From NCBI GenBank assembly GCA_903863035.1, contig CAIPAT010000343.1, forward strand, positions 1-46,278: a DNA stretch of 46,278 bases, written 5' to 3'. The stretch comes from an uncultured Lentisphaeria bacterium. Lineage in GTDB: Bacteria; Verrucomicrobiota; Lentisphaeria; Victivallales; Victivallaceae. The position numbers were made by a program, and so were the translations under genes. Shown here piece by piece: positions 16,019-23,884 of the stretch. Position 1 is the first letter of the stretch, and the number at the start of each line of letters is the position of its first letter. The notes beneath the pieces are model-generated. The model saw nothing but the letters and a program-made list of their open reading frames with translations. It searched no databases and was not told where the DNA came from.

Positions 16019-16870
16019 TTAAATTTCGACAATACCTTCAAATACTGTTGTCGCCGGGCCGTTCATATAAATATTATTATCTTCAGCCCATTCTATTTCA
16101 AGGTCTCCGCCACGCAGATGGACAGTTACTTTGCGACTGGTAAGCTTGTTCAATACGCAGGCCACGACTACCGCGGATGCGCCTGTGCCGCAAGCCAGAG
16201 TCTCGCCCGCGCCGCGTTCCCACACCCGCATCTGAACCTCGGTCGGAGAAATTATCTTGACGAATTCAACATTGATTTTCTTTGGAAACATTTCATGTAC
16301 TTCAATTTTGGGTCCGTCAATCAGAACATGCCCGTCAGTGATCTCATCAACAAAAAATACCGCGTGCGGATTGCCCATTGACACGCAGGTCATGGTGTAT
16401 TCCCTGCCGGACGGCAGAATCAGCTTTTCTCCGACGACTGTGTCCTTGTCAATATTTACCGGTATGAACAACCCTTTCAGCCGCGGTTCACCCATATTGA
16501 CTCTGGCCGAAGAGAATTCACCACGGTCGTTACGGTTGATGGTGATTCCAAGGATTCCAGCTCCGGTTTGAATTGTGATGATATTTCTGTCACCGACATA
16601 ACCGTGATCGCAGAGATATTTCGTCACGCAGCGGATGGCATTTCCGCACATTTCCGCCTCAGAACCATCGGAATTAAACATCCGCATCTGAAAATCCGCC
16701 TTGTCATGCTTCAAAATAAGGACAATCCCGTCGCCGCCGATCCCGAAATGCCGGTCGGACAGGCCCGGAGCCACTGCTTCCGGATTCGGAATCAAGCCGG
16801 GATTGGCAATGCAGTCAAAATAAATATAATCATTGCCTAAACCATGCATTTTAGTAAATTGTACTCTCAT
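16019..16870 (-). CDS. dapF: Diaminopimelate epimerase
   Basis: 283 residues. It interconverts LL- and meso-diaminopimelate, providing meso-DAP for peptidoglycan and lysine. The two catalytic cysteines are Cys75 in EMCGNAIR and Cys227 in LACGTGAS; the N-terminal MHGLGNDYIYFD is diagnostic. The ATG overlaps the stop of lysA (ATGA) and has GGAG upstream. The pairing with lysA makes a lysine/cell-wall operon. The call is secure. Confidence 0.97.
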   Translation of the reverse strand: MRVQFTKMHGLGNDYIYFDCIANPGLIPNPEAVAPGLSDRHFGIGGDGIVLILKHDKADFQMRMFNSDGSEAEMCGNAIRCVTKYLCDHGYVGDRNIITIQTGAGILGITINRNDRGEFSSARVNMGEPRLKGLFIPVNIDKDTVVGEKLILPSGREYTMTCVSMGNPHAVFFVDEITDGHVLIDGPKIEVHEMFPKKINVEFVKIISPTEVQMRVWERGAGETLACGTGASAVVVACVLNKLTSRKVTVHLRGGDLEIEWAEDNNIYMNGPATTVFEGIVEI

Positions 16871-18084
16871 TCACTTTCTCCAATTATGCTGTTCACCAGT
16901 TCCGCATTGCTTAACTTCCGGCGCGCCGTTTTAGCCTGGCCTTTATAAATCAGAACTTCGGCCGGCATCGGGCGCAGATTATAAACTCCGCCCATCGCAT
17001 AACAATATGCACCCGCATTCCTGATCGCCAGAATGTCGCCTTCACGGATTTTCGGTAATTCGCGCTGTTCGGCAAAGCGGTCGCCGGTCTCGCAGATATT
17101 GCCGCAAACGTCGTAAACTTTGGGCGCTCCGTCCGGATTGCTCAAATTCAATACTTCATGATATGCGCCGTAAAATACAGGACGGATCAATTGCGGGAAT
17201 CCGGAGTTGCAGCCGGCAATCAGCCGCGAATTGTTGTCCTTCAGTGTGTTTACCTCGACCAGCAGATAGCCGGCTTCGGCGACAATGAATTTTCCCGGTT
17301 CGAAGTACATTTTCAAATCCCTGCCGTAGCTCTTGCAGAATTCCGCGAACAGCCTGGTGATTTCGGCTCCCATTGCCACATAATCAACTCTTGTTTCATC
17401 CGGCTTGTACGGAACTTTGAACCCGCCTCCGAAATCCAGGAATTCCAGGTCCGGAAAGTTTGCCGGCGTTGCCAGCGCCATGACATTTTTCATGCTCTTG
17501 AACACCGATTCTGTATGCTGCAAGCCGGAACCGGTATGCTCATGCAGTCCGATAACTGTCAAATTATACTTCTGAACAATTGCTTTGGCTTTTTCAATAT
17601 CTTTCAGCAGAATGCCGAATTTGGACAGGTCGCCGGCGGTCATCAGGCCGGCGGCTTCGCCGTCAACCACGTCCGGATTGAATCGCAAACAGATCCGGCT
17701 GCCGGAATACTTTTTGCCGAACCGTTCGAGTTCGGACAGGGAACCGATATTCATCAGTACGCCGTGCTTGACGACTTCGTCAACTTCCGCCGCAGTCATA
17801 TTGTTGGCGGTATAAATAATCCGATCTTTCGGGAATCCGGCTTTCAGCGCCAGCAGCACTTCCGCCGGGCTGACGGTGTCCAGCGAAGCGCCTGCCTCGT
17901 TCAGCATCTTCAACAGATTAAAGTTATAATTGGCCTTCATAGCGTAGTGGATTTTCAATTGCGGCCACTTGATGTAATTATATAAATCTTTGTAGCGCTG
18001 AACAATCATGTCGCCGTCATACACAAACAGCGGGGTTCCGTACTTGCCCGCCAGTTCCAGCAGTAATTTTTTTTCCAGGCTCAT
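16867..18084 (-). CDS. lysA: Diaminopimelate decarboxylase
   Basis: 405 residues. A PLP enzyme (alanine-racemase-like fold type III) that decarboxylates meso-DAP to L-lysine. The PLP lysine is Lys50 in HYAMKAN; GLHEHTGSG, DFGGGFKVPY, and NICETGDRFA (the CExGD active-site motif contributed across the dimer) are present. The segment NSGFPQLIRP replaces the commoner DAGMNDLIRP, a mild divergence. The upstream region is purine-rich rather than a clear Shine-Dalgarno. It starts the two-gene operon with dapF. I saw no lysine riboswitch in the short gap upstream. Confidence 0.95.
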   Translation of the reverse strand: MSLEKKLLLELAGKYGTPLFVYDGDMIVQRYKDLYNYIKWPQLKIHYAMKANYNFNLLKMLNEAGASLDTVSPAEVLLALKAGFPKDRIIYTANNMTAAEVDEVVKHGVLMNIGSLSELERFGKKYSGSRICLRFNPDVVDGEAAGLMTAGDLSKFGILLKDIEKAKAIVQKYNLTVIGLHEHTGSGLQHTESVFKSMKNVMALATPANFPDLEFLDFGGGFKVPYKPDETRVDYVAMGAEITRLFAEFCKSYGRDLKMYFEPGKFIVAEAGYLLVEVNTLKDNNSRLIAGCNSGFPQLIRPVFYGAYHEVLNLSNPDGAPKVYDVCGNICETGDRFAEQRELPKIREGDILAIRNAGAYCYAMGGVYNLRPMPAEVLIYKGQAKTARRKLSNAELVNSIIGESE

Positions 18085-18128
18085 TTTTTTCTTTCTTTTT
18101 GAATAAAGTTATTATGACTTAATCATGT

Positions 18129-18482
18129 TTATTTATAACAGGAGATTACCGCCATTACTTCCAGCGGCTCCCGGCTTATGCACTTGATCGAATGTCCGCC
18201 GCCGTTTCCGGTCAGGATGGTGTCGCCAGCGTTCAATATTACCTGATGCCCGTTGTCATCGGTTTCGGCGGTGCCGCTCAGAACGACAAAGACTTCTTCT
18301 TCGTCATCATGCTTGTGAAACCCGATGCTGCTGCCCGGTTGCAGGGTCAATTTGGCAAACAGCCGGTTTTTGGCTTTCATTTCAGTCCCCGGGTGCCAGT
18401 AATGTTCGATTTTGACGCTGCCTTCGCCGCCGCGCATATTTTCTTTGATGTCAAATGTATATTCACCGACTCTTCTTATCAT
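18129..18482 (-). CDS. Small cupin-domain protein
   Basis: 117 residues, a single cupin barrel. GFHKHDDEEEVFVVLSG near 54-70 gives the HxH...E metal-binding motif 1, and the later NGGGHSIK provides the motif 2 histidine. Such proteins may be isomerases, dioxygenases or sugar-binding sensors; the substrate cannot be read from the sequence. A GGAGAG Shine-Dalgarno fixes the start. It is 44 bp upstream of lysA on the same strand and may be co-transcribed with it. Confidence 0.8.
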   Translation of the reverse strand: MIRRVGEYTFDIKENMRGGEGSVKIEHYWHPGTEMKAKNRLFAKLTLQPGSSIGFHKHDDEEEVFVVLSGTAETDDNGHQVILNAGDTILTGNGGGHSIKCISREPLEVMAVISCYK

Positions 18483-18634
18483 AATAACTCTCCATATATT
18501 TTAAAATTATCCATAAATCATAAAAATAAAATATATACCCGGTTCTTAATTTTTTCTATTCATCTGGGTAATTTTTACTGTCAAGATAAAGTTCTACAGG
18601 CAATCGCATCGGGCATTTACTCTTGAATAGTTAC

Positions 18635-18662
18635 TTGAATTTAATTGTTTTTAGAGTATAAT
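18635..18662 (+). promoter_or_regulatory. Promoter of the cobalamin operon
   Basis: TTGAAT (18635-18640), a 16-bp spacer and a perfect TATAAT (18657-18662). The predicted transcription start, about 18669, coincides with the first base of riboswitch stem P1, which makes the assignment convincing. Confidence 0.75.
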
Positions 18663-18668
18663 CTATAT

Positions 18669-18762
18669 GTTTTCTGTTTTTAAGGAACCATGTGCAAATC
18701 ATGGACTGGTCCGCAACTGTGTATGACCGTAATATGTCTGAAGTCAGGAACTTGCAGGAAAC
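18669..18762 (+). promoter_or_regulatory. Cobalamin (B12) riboswitch
   Basis: The aptamer can be read directly. Stem P1 pairs GTTTTCTG (18669-18676) with CAGGAAAC (18755-18762). Inside are the conserved AAGGAACC, the CCATG-TGCAAAT-CATGG hairpin, GGTCCGCAACTGTG, and the B12 box AAGTCAGGAACTTGC. It binds adenosylcobalamin or a related corrinoid and turns down the genes downstream, which are cobalamin genes. Downstream, CTTTG (18796-18800) can pair with CAAAG (18824-18828) around an inner 7-bp hairpin and cover the Shine-Dalgarno CAAAGGG, so control is probably at translation initiation. Confidence 0.93.
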
Positions 18763-18795
18763 TTCTCCGTCTATTTGACGAGAGTGACGGGGAAT

Positions 18796-18830
18796 CTTTG
18801 GAGTAGTGCGATTACTCACTAAACAAAGGG
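18796..18830 (+). promoter_or_regulatory. Putative Shine-Dalgarno-sequestering stem of the riboswitch
   Basis: Outer stem CTTTG/CAAAG includes the ribosome site AAAGGG of the leader ORF; the inner stem GAGTAGT-GCG-ATTACTC has 7 bp with one wobble. No T-tract follows, which argues against a transcription terminator. Which state forms with ligand bound is not visible. Confidence 0.5.
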
Positions 18831-18836
18831 AATAAA

Positions 18837-18986
18837 ATGAATATGGAATTATTATCCGGACACCGTCCGGAACTGTTAGTTTTTGCTGCCGGAAGAATAC
18901 TACTCTGGAATGAAATTAAATCCTGCTGTTCAGTATCTTTAACCGTTGTACATCCTGATTCCGCCGATTTTATGAGAGGAGCTTGA
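18837..18986 (+). CDS. 49-residue leader ORF between riboswitch and cob genes
   Basis: ATG at 18837 with CAAAGGG seven bases upstream; the product begins MNMELLSGHRPELL and ends SADFMRGA. Its TGA overlaps the ATG of the CobD-CobQ gene (TGATG), so it would couple translation from the riboswitch-controlled ribosome site to the main gene. No family is recognised, and the middle (FAAGRILLWNE) is not clearly a membrane helix. A perfect hairpin TCCGGAC-ACC-GTCCGGA (18855-18871) lies inside, so the segment could instead be structured leader RNA. The next gene has its own GAGAGGAG site inside this ORF. Confidence 0.45.
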   Translation: MNMELLSGHRPELLVFAAGRILLWNEIKSCCSVSLTVVHPDSADFMRGA

Positions 18987-21559
18987 TGATGCAGCCTGGA
19001 CACGGAGGAAATATTTTAAAGTATGCCGAGACTGCGGGATGCGCTCCTGAAGATATTCTGGATTTCAGTTCCAGCATCAATCCGCTGGGGCCGCCGGAAT
19101 TTTTACGCGGGGCGATCAGCCGGGCGGCGGGAAGCCTGATTCGCTATCCTGATCCGGCTTCCAGCAAACTGGTTGAAGCCGCCGCCCGTGTTTTTAATAT
19201 TGCTTCTGAGCGGATTGTGGCTGGCAACGGTTCCAATCAGTTGATTTTCGCCATCCCGCCTGCATTAAAAATAAAAAAGGCGCTGATTACGGTGCCTTCC
19301 TATATGGATTACGAAAACAGTTGCCGTCTTGCCGGAATGGAGATTGAGTATTTTCAATTGGATGAAGCGGATAATTTTGTTGCAAACCCTGAAAAACTGT
19401 CTGCTGTATTGCATCGGGAAATGCTGGTTTTTATCGGGCATCCGGGCAATCCGGCGGGGACGGCGATGACGCCGGAAGCGATCCGGGAACTGGCCGCAAA
19501 ACATTCATCTGCAACTTTTGTCATTGACGAAGCTTTTGCCGACTTCGGCGTTGCTGATTTTACGCTGCTGCCGGACGTGCCGGAAAATGTGATAGTGCTG
19601 CGCTCGCTGACCAAATTTTTCGCCATTCCCGGACTGCGCATCGGTTTCTGTTTCGCGTCTCCCGCGCTTGCCGGAAAAATCCGGGAATATATTCCTGACT
19701 GGTCGGTCAATGCTATTGCTCAGGAAACCGGCATCAAGCTGCTCCTGGATACCGCCGAATATTCATGCCGCACGATTGAGAATATCAATCATCTGCGTGA
19801 ACGGCTTTCAACTCAACTAGCAGCACTTGCCGGACTGAAAGTATACGCCGGCATGGCCAATTATCTGCTGGTGCGCCGTTCGCATGGCGGCAAAGATTTT
19901 TATGAGCGTCTGCTGAAGGAATACCACATCGCAGTCAGAAACTGCGGCAATTTCCGCGGCCTGGATGAGAACTATTTCAGGATAGGGCTCCGGTCTGAAG
20001 CGGAAAATGACCTGCTGGCGGAAGCGATTCGCAATGTGCTTGACGTTGCCGTCAAACCTGCCGGATTTTATCTGAAGAAAACGCGCCGTAAACCGTCGCT
20101 GATGTTGCAGGGAACCTGTTCAAATGCCGGAAAAAGCATTCTTACCGCCGCGTTCTGCCGGATATTGCTGCAGGACGGCTATGATGTCGCGCCGTTTAAA
20201 GCGCAGAATATGGCGCTGAATTCTTATGTCACGCTGGACGGTTGCGAAATGGGGCGCGCCCAGGCGGTGCAGGCCGAAGCATGCAAACTGTCGCCGGATG
20301 TGCGGATGAATCCGGTGCTGCTCAAACCGTCGAGTGATACCGGCAGTCAGGTGATCGTGCTGGGCAAGCCTGTCGCCAACATGGAGGCTCGTAAATATTA
20401 TACTGCTAAAACAATGCTGTTCGATACCGTGAAATCGGCTTATGACTCACTGGAAAAAGATCATGAAGTGATTGTGCTGGAAGGCGCCGGCAGTCCGGGC
20501 GAAATGAATCTGAAGCATGCGGACATTGTCAATATGAATATGGCGCGCTATGCGGAAAGCCCGGTGCTGCTGGCCGGCGATATTGACCGGGGGGGGGTCT
20601 ATGCCTCGTTCATTGGCACGGTGGAGACCTTTGATCCGTGGGAGCGCGATTTGCTGAAGGGCTTTATCGTAAATAAGTTCCGCGGGGACGCTTCGCTGCT
20701 GACTGCTGCGCATGATTACGTCTATAACTTTACCGGCAAACCTGTCCTTGGCGTTGTTCCCTATCTGAAAGATCTGGGGTTGCCGGAAGAAGACTCCGTG
20801 TCGTTTTCTTTTACCCGTCCTTGTGAGAAATTTGCGCAGACGATTGATGTGGCGCTTATCGCGCTGGATCACATTGCCAATTTTACCGATTTTACGCCGT
20901 TCGAGATTGAGCCGGACGTCAATATCAGGAAAGTGCGGAAATTAAATGAACTGGGCAATCCCGACCTGATAATTCTGCCCGGCAGTAAAAATGTGATCGG
21001 TGATATGGAAGTTCTGCGGCGCTGCGGTCTCGACGCGGCGATTAAGGAGAAAATAAAAGGCGGCGTCTGGCTGGCCGGGATTTGCGGCGGTCTCCAGCTT
21101 GCCGGCGAGATAGTGGAAGATCCGCACGGCCTGGAATCCGCCAGTAAAACCACCCCCGGTCTGGGGCTGCTGCCGTTGCGCACTGTTCTGGAAAAGGAAA
21201 AAATCCTGAAGCTTACTCAGGCGGTGCTGACCGCGAATAACCGTAAGGTCAGCGGTTACGAAATTCATCACGGCATCACTGAATGCAGTACTGAACAACT
21301 CATCAGTATGCGCGCTTCCACTGGCGAACCGGTCGGCTTTGCCACCGGCAGAATCTGGCTTACTTATCTGCATGGCGTGTTTGACGACGATCTGTTCCGG
21401 CGTGAATTTATTGACATGATCAGAAGTGATCGCGGGTTGCCGCCGCTGCATAAAGTCTATGCGGAATACAGTACTGAAAATGCTCTGAACCGGCTGGCCG
21501 ATACGGTCCGCAACAGTGTGCAGCTCCGTGAAATCTATAAAATCATGGGACTTGACTGA
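18986..21559 (+). CDS. Fused threonine-phosphate decarboxylase / cobyric acid synthase (CobD-CobQ)
   Basis: 857 residues, two complete enzymes joined. Residues 1-355 are a class I/II PLP aminotransferase-fold L-threonine-O-3-phosphate decarboxylase (CobD): DFSSSINPLGPP (26-37), NGSNQLI (81-87), and PLP Lys210 in RSLTKFF. It yields aminopropanol phosphate for the nucleotide loop. Residues 369-857 are CobQ/CbiP: P-loop-like QGTCSNAGKS (375-384), FKAQNMALNSYVT (404-416), and a glutamine amidotransferase domain with Cys700 in GICGGLQLAG; it amidates adenosylcobyrinic diamide. The linker is short (KPAGFYLKKTRRKP). ATG 18986 is chosen with GAGAGGAG upstream. This gene supplies both substrates for CbiB, encoded next. 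Confidence 0.93.
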   Translation: MMQPGHGGNILKYAETAGCAPEDILDFSSSINPLGPPEFLRGAISRAAGSLIRYPDPASSKLVEAAARVFNIASERIVAGNGSNQLIFAIPPALKIKKALITVPSYMDYENSCRLAGMEIEYFQLDEADNFVANPEKLSAVLHREMLVFIGHPGNPAGTAMTPEAIRELAAKHSSATFVIDEAFADFGVADFTLLPDVPENVIVLRSLTKFFAIPGLRIGFCFASPALAGKIREYIPDWSVNAIAQETGIKLLLDTAEYSCRTIENINHLRERLSTQLAALAGLKVYAGMANYLLVRRSHGGKDFYERLLKEYHIAVRNCGNFRGLDENYFRIGLRSEAENDLLAEAIRNVLDVAVKPAGFYLKKTRRKPSLMLQGTCSNAGKSILTAAFCRILLQDGYDVAPFKAQNMALNSYVTLDGCEMGRAQAVQAEACKLSPDVRMNPVLLKPSSDTGSQVIVLGKPVANMEARKYYTAKTMLFDTVKSAYDSLEKDHEVIVLEGAGSPGEMNLKHADIVNMNMARYAESPVLLAGDIDRGGVYASFIGTVETFDPWERDLLKGFIVNKFRGDASLLTAAHDYVYNFTGKPVLGVVPYLKDLGLPEEDSVSFSFTRPCEKFAQTIDVALIALDHIANFTDFTPFEIEPDVNIRKVRKLNELGNPDLIILPGSKNVIGDMEVLRRCGLDAAIKEKIKGGVWLAGICGGLQLAGEIVEDPHGLESASKTTPGLGLLPLRTVLEKEKILKLTQAVLTANNRKVSGYEIHHGITECSTEQLISMRASTGEPVGFATGRIWLTYLHGVFDDDLFRREFIDMIRSDRGLPPLHKVYAEYSTENALNRLADTVRNSVQLREIYKIMGLD

Positions 21560-21560
21560 T

Positions 21561-22535
21561 ATGGAACTTTTATTTATTCTGGCCGGCGCGTTGCTGTTTG
21601 ACCTGCTGCTGGGCGACCCGCAGGTGTCGTATCATCCGGTGGCGATTATCGGCCGGTCGGCGCTGATGCTGGAAAATTACGCCAGACGAATTATGGGCGG
21701 TACTTTCATCGCGGGGATGCTGTGCGCCTGCATTATTATCGGGGCAGTCACGCTGATTGCATTGACGCTGGTTGCGGCGGCATTGCATTTGAGTGTTGTC
21801 ACGGGAGTCATTGCCTGCTCCTTCTGCGTTTATATCACGATTGCACCGCGCAGTCTGGTGATGCATGCGGAAGCGGTGAAGCGGCCGCTGCTGGAAGGAA
21901 ATCTGAAGTGCGCACGGGAGAAAGTTGCCATGATCGTCAGTCGTGATACCAGAGTGCTGGACGAACGCGGTGTGGTCCGTTCCTGCGTTGAAAGTCTGGG
22001 CGAGAATGTCATTGACGGCGTTACGTCAGCGTTGTTTTTTGCTTCAGTCGGCTGGCTGTTATGGGGAATTCCCGGAGCTGCCGCTGCCGCGTGTTTTTAT
22101 CGCGCTTCAAACACGCTTGACGCCACCTACGGCTACCGCAACGAACGCTACCGCCGTTTCGGGACGTTTGCCGCCAGACTGGACGACGTGTTGAATTTTA
22201 TTCCTGCCAGATTAACTTTAATCGCGATATTCATTGCCGCATTTATCGGTGGATTCCGTCCGTTCAATGCGGTCAGATGCGCCTGGCGGGACCACGGCAA
22301 ACATCCCAGTCCGAATTCCAACTGGGGCATGTCGGCATTCGCCGGGGCGCTGGGCGTTAAACTCGGCGGCCGGACATTTTATCATGGACAATGGGAAGAT
22401 TATCCGGAATGGGGAATTGAATTTGAGCCCCTGACGGTTGAACATATCGCGCATACACAACGGCTGGTAGTTCTGGTGACGCTGACATTTGCCGCGCTTT
22501 GCGTGATCGTTGCGATGATTATAAAGGCATTGTGA
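21561..22535 (+). CDS. cbiB: Adenosylcobinamide-phosphate synthase CbiB
   Basis: 324 residues, a membrane protein with several helices. It joins adenosylcobyric acid to aminopropanol (phosphate) to give adenosylcobinamide (phosphate). DLLLGDPQVSYHPVAIIG (14-31), VSRDT, VESLGENVIDGVTSALFF, and the YRASNTLDATYGYRNERY segment are characteristic. The ATG follows the CobD-CobQ stop by one base; an in-frame upstream start at 21516 would overlap that gene and is less likely. Downstream the operon continues after a 153-bp gap that contains repeats. Confidence 0.94.
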   Translation: MELLFILAGALLFDLLLGDPQVSYHPVAIIGRSALMLENYARRIMGGTFIAGMLCACIIIGAVTLIALTLVAAALHLSVVTGVIACSFCVYITIAPRSLVMHAEAVKRPLLEGNLKCAREKVAMIVSRDTRVLDERGVVRSCVESLGENVIDGVTSALFFASVGWLLWGIPGAAAAACFYRASNTLDATYGYRNERYRRFGTFAARLDDVLNFIPARLTLIAIFIAAFIGGFRPFNAVRCAWRDHGKHPSPNSNWGMSAFAGALGVKLGGRTFYHGQWEDYPEWGIEFEPLTVEHIAHTQRLVVLVTLTFAALCVIVAMIIKAL

Positions 22536-22688
22536 ATACAAGGGTCAGGAGTGGGGAAAAGAAGATAAAAGATAAAAGTAAAAAGATAAAAGTTTTGATT
22601 AATAAAATTTTCCTCTGTGTTTTGCTAACTCTCGGGTTAGTCCCGCGACTGCGGGATGTCTTGTGGTTAACAATGGATTCAGATAATT
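22536..22688 (+). repeat. Repeat-rich spacer inside the cob operon
   Basis: Contains AGATAAAA-type direct repeats (22562-22590), the phrase CCTCTGTGTTTTGCTAAC, a CTAAC/GTTAG hairpin and the GC-rich hairpin at 22641-22656. It breaks the otherwise tight spacing of the operon and uses the same vocabulary as the window ends. Confidence 0.7.
22641..22656. repeat. GC-rich tetraloop hairpin (CCCGC-GACT-GCGGG)
   Basis: TCCCGCGACTGCGGGA, another member of the five-copy hairpin family, inside the cbiB-cobC gap. Confidence 0.8.
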
Positions 22689-23312
22689 ATGAGTACAGTT
22701 AAAAAAATAATTCTAGTCAGACACGGCTCGCTGGATAAACAGTATGACGGCTGCTATATCGGTTCGACTGATCTGCCGCTCAGCAGTGCGGGCGTGAGAG
22801 AAGGGGAAGCAATTGGCCGGTTTCTGAAACAACTGGATATCGGCTGCATCTATTCCAGCCCTTTGCTGCGGGCCAGACAGACGGTCGAAGCGGCATTGCG
22901 TTCATTGCCTGATGTTCCGGCAATCTATGATGATTTGCTGCGGGAAATTGATTTCGGCACCTGGGAGAAGTTGACATTTGCTCAAATCTGTAAGCAAAAT
23001 CCGGAGTTGATTGAGCCGTGGAACAGTCGCGATGGCAAATTCACCTTTCCCGGCGGGGAAAATGTCGGCGATTTTTATGGCAGGGTCCGCCGGTTCAAAC
23101 AGCAATTGCTCGATTCGGAAAATAATAATATCACAATCGTTTCACATGGAGGTATTCTCTTGAATTTAATCAGCGATATTCTGGATATCGGGGTGCATAA
23201 ATCTTTGTCGCTGAAAGTGGACCGGGGTTCGGTTTCCACCTTGAGCCTGTTTGAAAACGGGATTGGTGTTTTGAACTCGTTGAATTTTAAACCAATTGAA
23301 TACGGATTTTAA
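22689..23312 (+). CDS. cobC: Alpha-ribazole phosphatase (histidine phosphatase family)
   Basis: 207 residues. The N-terminal ILVRHGSLD provides the RHG catalytic histidine, IYSSPLLRARQT is the second conserved block, and IVSHGG holds the second histidine. In cobalamin synthesis CobC removes the phosphate from alpha-ribazole 5-phosphate or adenosylcobalamin 5-phosphate. The family includes phosphoglycerate mutases, so the specific role rests on operon position between cbiB and cobU and on the DIDFGTWE-like block (REIDFGTWEKLTF). No strong Shine-Dalgarno is seen. It ends two bases before cobU. Confidence 0.88.
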   Translation: MSTVKKIILVRHGSLDKQYDGCYIGSTDLPLSSAGVREGEAIGRFLKQLDIGCIYSSPLLRARQTVEAALRSLPDVPAIYDDLLREIDFGTWEKLTFAQICKQNPELIEPWNSRDGKFTFPGGENVGDFYGRVRRFKQQLLDSENNNITIVSHGGILLNLISDILDIGVHKSLSLKVDRGSVSTLSLFENGIGVLNSLNFKPIEYGF

Positions 23313-23314
23313 TT

Positions 23315-23863
23315 ATGGCAAATGTCATTCTAGTCACCGGTGGCGCCAGAAGCGGCAAAAGCGCCTACTCTGAAACTTTGGCAAAGTCGTTCAACGGCTC
23401 CAGGGTATATATTGCCACTTGTCCGGTAATGGACGAAGAGATGGCCCGACGCGTTGAACGCCATCAGCAACAACGTAAGAATGACGGCTGGACCACTGTT
23501 GAAGAGGAACGCGATCTGTCCGGAGTAATCCGGCAATCAATTCAATATGATACCATTCTCGTGGACTGCCTGACGTTATGGATCAACAATCTGATGTATT
23601 ATGCCGAGCGGGCAGGGGCGGCGATTGCGGAAGACCGGATGCTGGAAATATGCACAGAACTGAAACTTGCCTGTACTGCGCATCCCGGTAACATCATCTT
23701 TGTGATAAACGAAGTCGGTTTGGGCATTGTGCCGGATAATGCCCAGGCTCGTCTGTTCCGCGATCTTTCCGGACGCTGTTCGCAGGAAATCGCCCGGTTT
23801 GCCACAAAAGTAGTGCTGGTAGCCTGCGGCATTCCGCTGGTATTGAAAGATGAACAAAAATAA
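23315..23863 (+). CDS. cobU: Adenosylcobinamide kinase / adenosylcobinamide-phosphate guanylyltransferase
   Basis: 182 residues. The P-loop GGARSGKSAYSE is at 9-20; RRVERHQQQR (the GMP-linked histidine region) and INEVGLGIVPDNAQARLFRD are characteristic of CobU/CobP. It phosphorylates adenosylcobinamide and adds GMP to form AdoCbi-GDP. It sits between cobC and cobT; the cobT ribosome site follows after about 20 bp. The call is secure. Confidence 0.95.
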   Translation: MANVILVTGGARSGKSAYSETLAKSFNGSRVYIATCPVMDEEMARRVERHQQQRKNDGWTTVEEERDLSGVIRQSIQYDTILVDCLTLWINNLMYYAERAGAAIAEDRMLEICTELKLACTAHPGNIIFVINEVGLGIVPDNAQARLFRDLSGRCSQEIARFATKVVLVACGIPLVLKDEQK

Positions 23864-23884
23864 TTAAGATAAGGAGTTTAGAAG

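Noticed and set aside
15686..16381. 231-codon plus-strand ORF
   Set aside because: It runs from a repeat-bearing gap into the antisense of dapF; no family features.
17158..17985. 275-codon ORF on the plus strand
   Set aside because: It is antisense to lysA, where all catalytic motifs are present; the product is low in recognisable structure.
18763..18795. Intrinsic terminator as the riboswitch expression platform (CCGTC/GACGG)
   Set aside because: A CCGTC...GACGG stem is possible but no T-tract follows; translational control by the 18796-18830 stem fits better.
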